Source: Ganoderma boninense
Lineage: Eukaryota; Basidiomycota; Agaricomycetes; Polyporales; Polyporaceae
DNA length: 64,000 nucleotides
NCBI GenBank assembly: GCA_002900995.3
Contig: CM035306.1
Span: 1,612,001-1,676,000 of the forward strand
Reading direction: 5' to 3'
Shown: positions 62,664 through 64,000 of the stretch, in pieces
How positions within the stretch are numbered: the first letter of the stretch is position 1
How the letters are laid out: each line of letters begins with the position of its first letter
Translations under genes and position numbers: made by a program
Notes under the pieces: model-generated
Databases searched by the model: none
What the model was told of the DNA's origin: nothing
What the model saw: only the letters and a program-made list of their open reading frames with translations

Positions 62664-63829
62664 ATGGCAGTCGTTAACAACATGACACGGAAAATGGTCT
62701 CGGAAGCATACAACCAGCTTGGCAACAAAATGTACGAGCACCACAACCAGGAAGCCGCCGAACTCCACAGGCTCAGGATCCTCCTGAACAAGAAGGTTAG
62801 CAGCGTGACATACACGGATGACATGGACAACCTCCGCTCTCGATGCAAGGATTTAGAAGACGAGAATGAGAAACTGAAGGCTGAACTGGTTGCGCTCAAG
62901 GCAGATGGAGACGTTCTTAATCAAAACCACGGAACTCTTGTCAATGCTATCAAGCAGCTCCAAGCACAAGTTAATTCACTGGCCTCCCACCCGACCAGCA
63001 CACGCTCCCATGGCACACCTGCACATGCCCCCAGTCAGCCCAAGATCGCAGACCCACCAAAGTTTAAAGGCAAGACACCGGACCTGACAGTTGAACAATG
63101 GTTCCAAAAGCTCGGTATTTGGTTTAAGTACCAGAACATCACGTCGGAGGACGACAAGATCACCACAGCTCTACTGTTCTTAGAAGGAGGAGCTCAGTCC
63201 TACATGGACGACTACGCCCAGAGAGCAGCCGAAGGAGTCCCACTCCGTACATGGAACAACTTTGCGAACCGACTCCGGAGTGGATACCAAGAGCTGGCCC
63301 CCAAAAAATCAGCCCAACAGTCACTAGAGGACCATTGCAGGAAGTCACATGCATCACTGGCCTTGTTTGCAGAAAACTTCCGCTGTTTTGCTATCAAGTC
63401 TGGCTACTCCGATATGGAACTTATCTGATGGATCGAGTCTCAGTGCAAGGGAGACCTGTTTACAACCATGACCACCTATCGCTCCTTGTTACTGCTCACG
63501 GTTCTGGACCGGTGGGAAGACTTCTTAGACTGGGCACTAGGGATTGAGATGAACTACCGAGGAGTCCGTCAGCCAATGTCATCAAGGCCTGCCCTCGAGA
63601 CCCAAATTCCATGGACATCGACACTGTACGCAAACTGGAAAAGCTCTCCAAGGAGCAGGAGGAATGGCTCGCCAAGAAGCTCTGTTTCCGCTGTGGTCAG
63701 CATCCCTTCAAGACTGGTGTCAAGTGTCGAAACCCGGTATACAAAGGGTACTACGAGCTCCCAGACACGACAAAGGCAAAAAGCACTCGGGTACACACTA
63801 TGGGCGAAGACAGTCAAGATCAAGACTGA
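62664..63829 (+). pseudogene. Gypsy-type Gag with coiled coil and zinc-knuckle-like end, broken
   Basis: ATG at 62664. The first 255 codons hold a leucine-rich coiled coil (MDNLRSRCKDLEDENEKLKA, about residues 55-105), then a Retrotrans_gag core (PPKFKGKTPDLTVEQWFQKL, ITTALLFLEGGAQSYMDDYA). A TGA at 63426-63428 interrupts but the frame stays Gag-like (WIESQCKGDLFTTMTTYRSL, WEDFLDWALGIEMNYRG). It then shifts by one to MDIDTVRKLEKLSKEQEEWL and CFRCGQHPFKTGVKC, a knuckle-like motif, ending at TGA 63829. Element continues toward or past the window edge. Confidence 0.72.
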
Positions 63830-64000
63830 ATGGAGTTTGTCATCAATGTGCTCAAGGAGTTTGAGAAGAAGAACAAGGCCCCAGAGCAGGAGACTACCGC
63901 ACGGATTGTTGAGGTTGACAAGCAGGATTTTTTCCAGCGGATGTAACAAAGTCTGGTTGTAACATCCGGTCTATATGTAGTAGTAGCGTAAGCCACTTAG
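63830..64000. other. Right edge, possible start of protease region
   Basis: A short frame (MEFVINVLKEFEKKNKAPEQETTARIVEVDKQDFFQRM) follows the Gag, then TAA. TGTAACATCC at about 63958 could begin another repeat. Too short to call. Confidence 0.25.

Overview
The window looks like a transposon-dense piece of a filamentous basidiomycete genome (probably Agaricomycetes). The evidence is a Slt2/Mpk1-type MAP kinase gene cut by nine short GT-AG introns, the start of a COG4 gene, and gypsy (chromodomain), copia, Helitron and hAT families with fungal-style short introns. The species cannot be named from sequence alone. A 100-N assembly gap lies at 31800-31899.

Layout. 1-2644: two host genes on the minus strand, the 5' end of COG4 and a complete MAP kinase. 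3975-5661: a gag-only copia-type LTR element with perfect 5-bp target-site duplication (TSD). 5662-10263: AT-rich, essentially non-coding DNA with TTAATA-rich and AAGGGT-rich tracts. 10264-31709: nested gypsy elements on the minus strand. Elements A (10440-16497) and B (28683-31709, decayed) share one LTR, and a young 11.7-kb gypsy element G (16884-28602; perfect TSD, LTRs nearly identical) sits inside that LTR. G carries about 3.9 kb of extra ORFs between pol and its 3' LTR. 31900-40839: three copia copies, C (-), D (+) and E (-), arranged head to head. D is split by a 248-bp LTR-like insert that contains a tRNA-Cys-like gene. 40840-42613: the 3' half of gypsy F (+), closely related to A. 43981-51696: a Helitron Rep/helicase gene whose frame runs on, past two TAG codons, into a ubiquitin-protease-like domain. 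52359-58100: an unrecognised host gene split by a hAT transposon (53164-57617) with 8-bp TSD. 59139-64000: a truncated hAT 5' end, a gypsy LTR with unrecognised ORFs, and a broken gypsy gag running to the window edge.

Functionally, the host content is cell-wall-integrity signalling (MAPK) and Golgi vesicle tethering (COG4). Everything else is mobile DNA or its debris. The most unusual items are the tRNA-bearing LTR-like insert in copia D, the accessory ORF cassette of gypsy G whose last ORF ends inside the LTR, and the peptidase tail of the Helitron. Several apparent frameshifts fall in G homopolymers and may be assembly errors.
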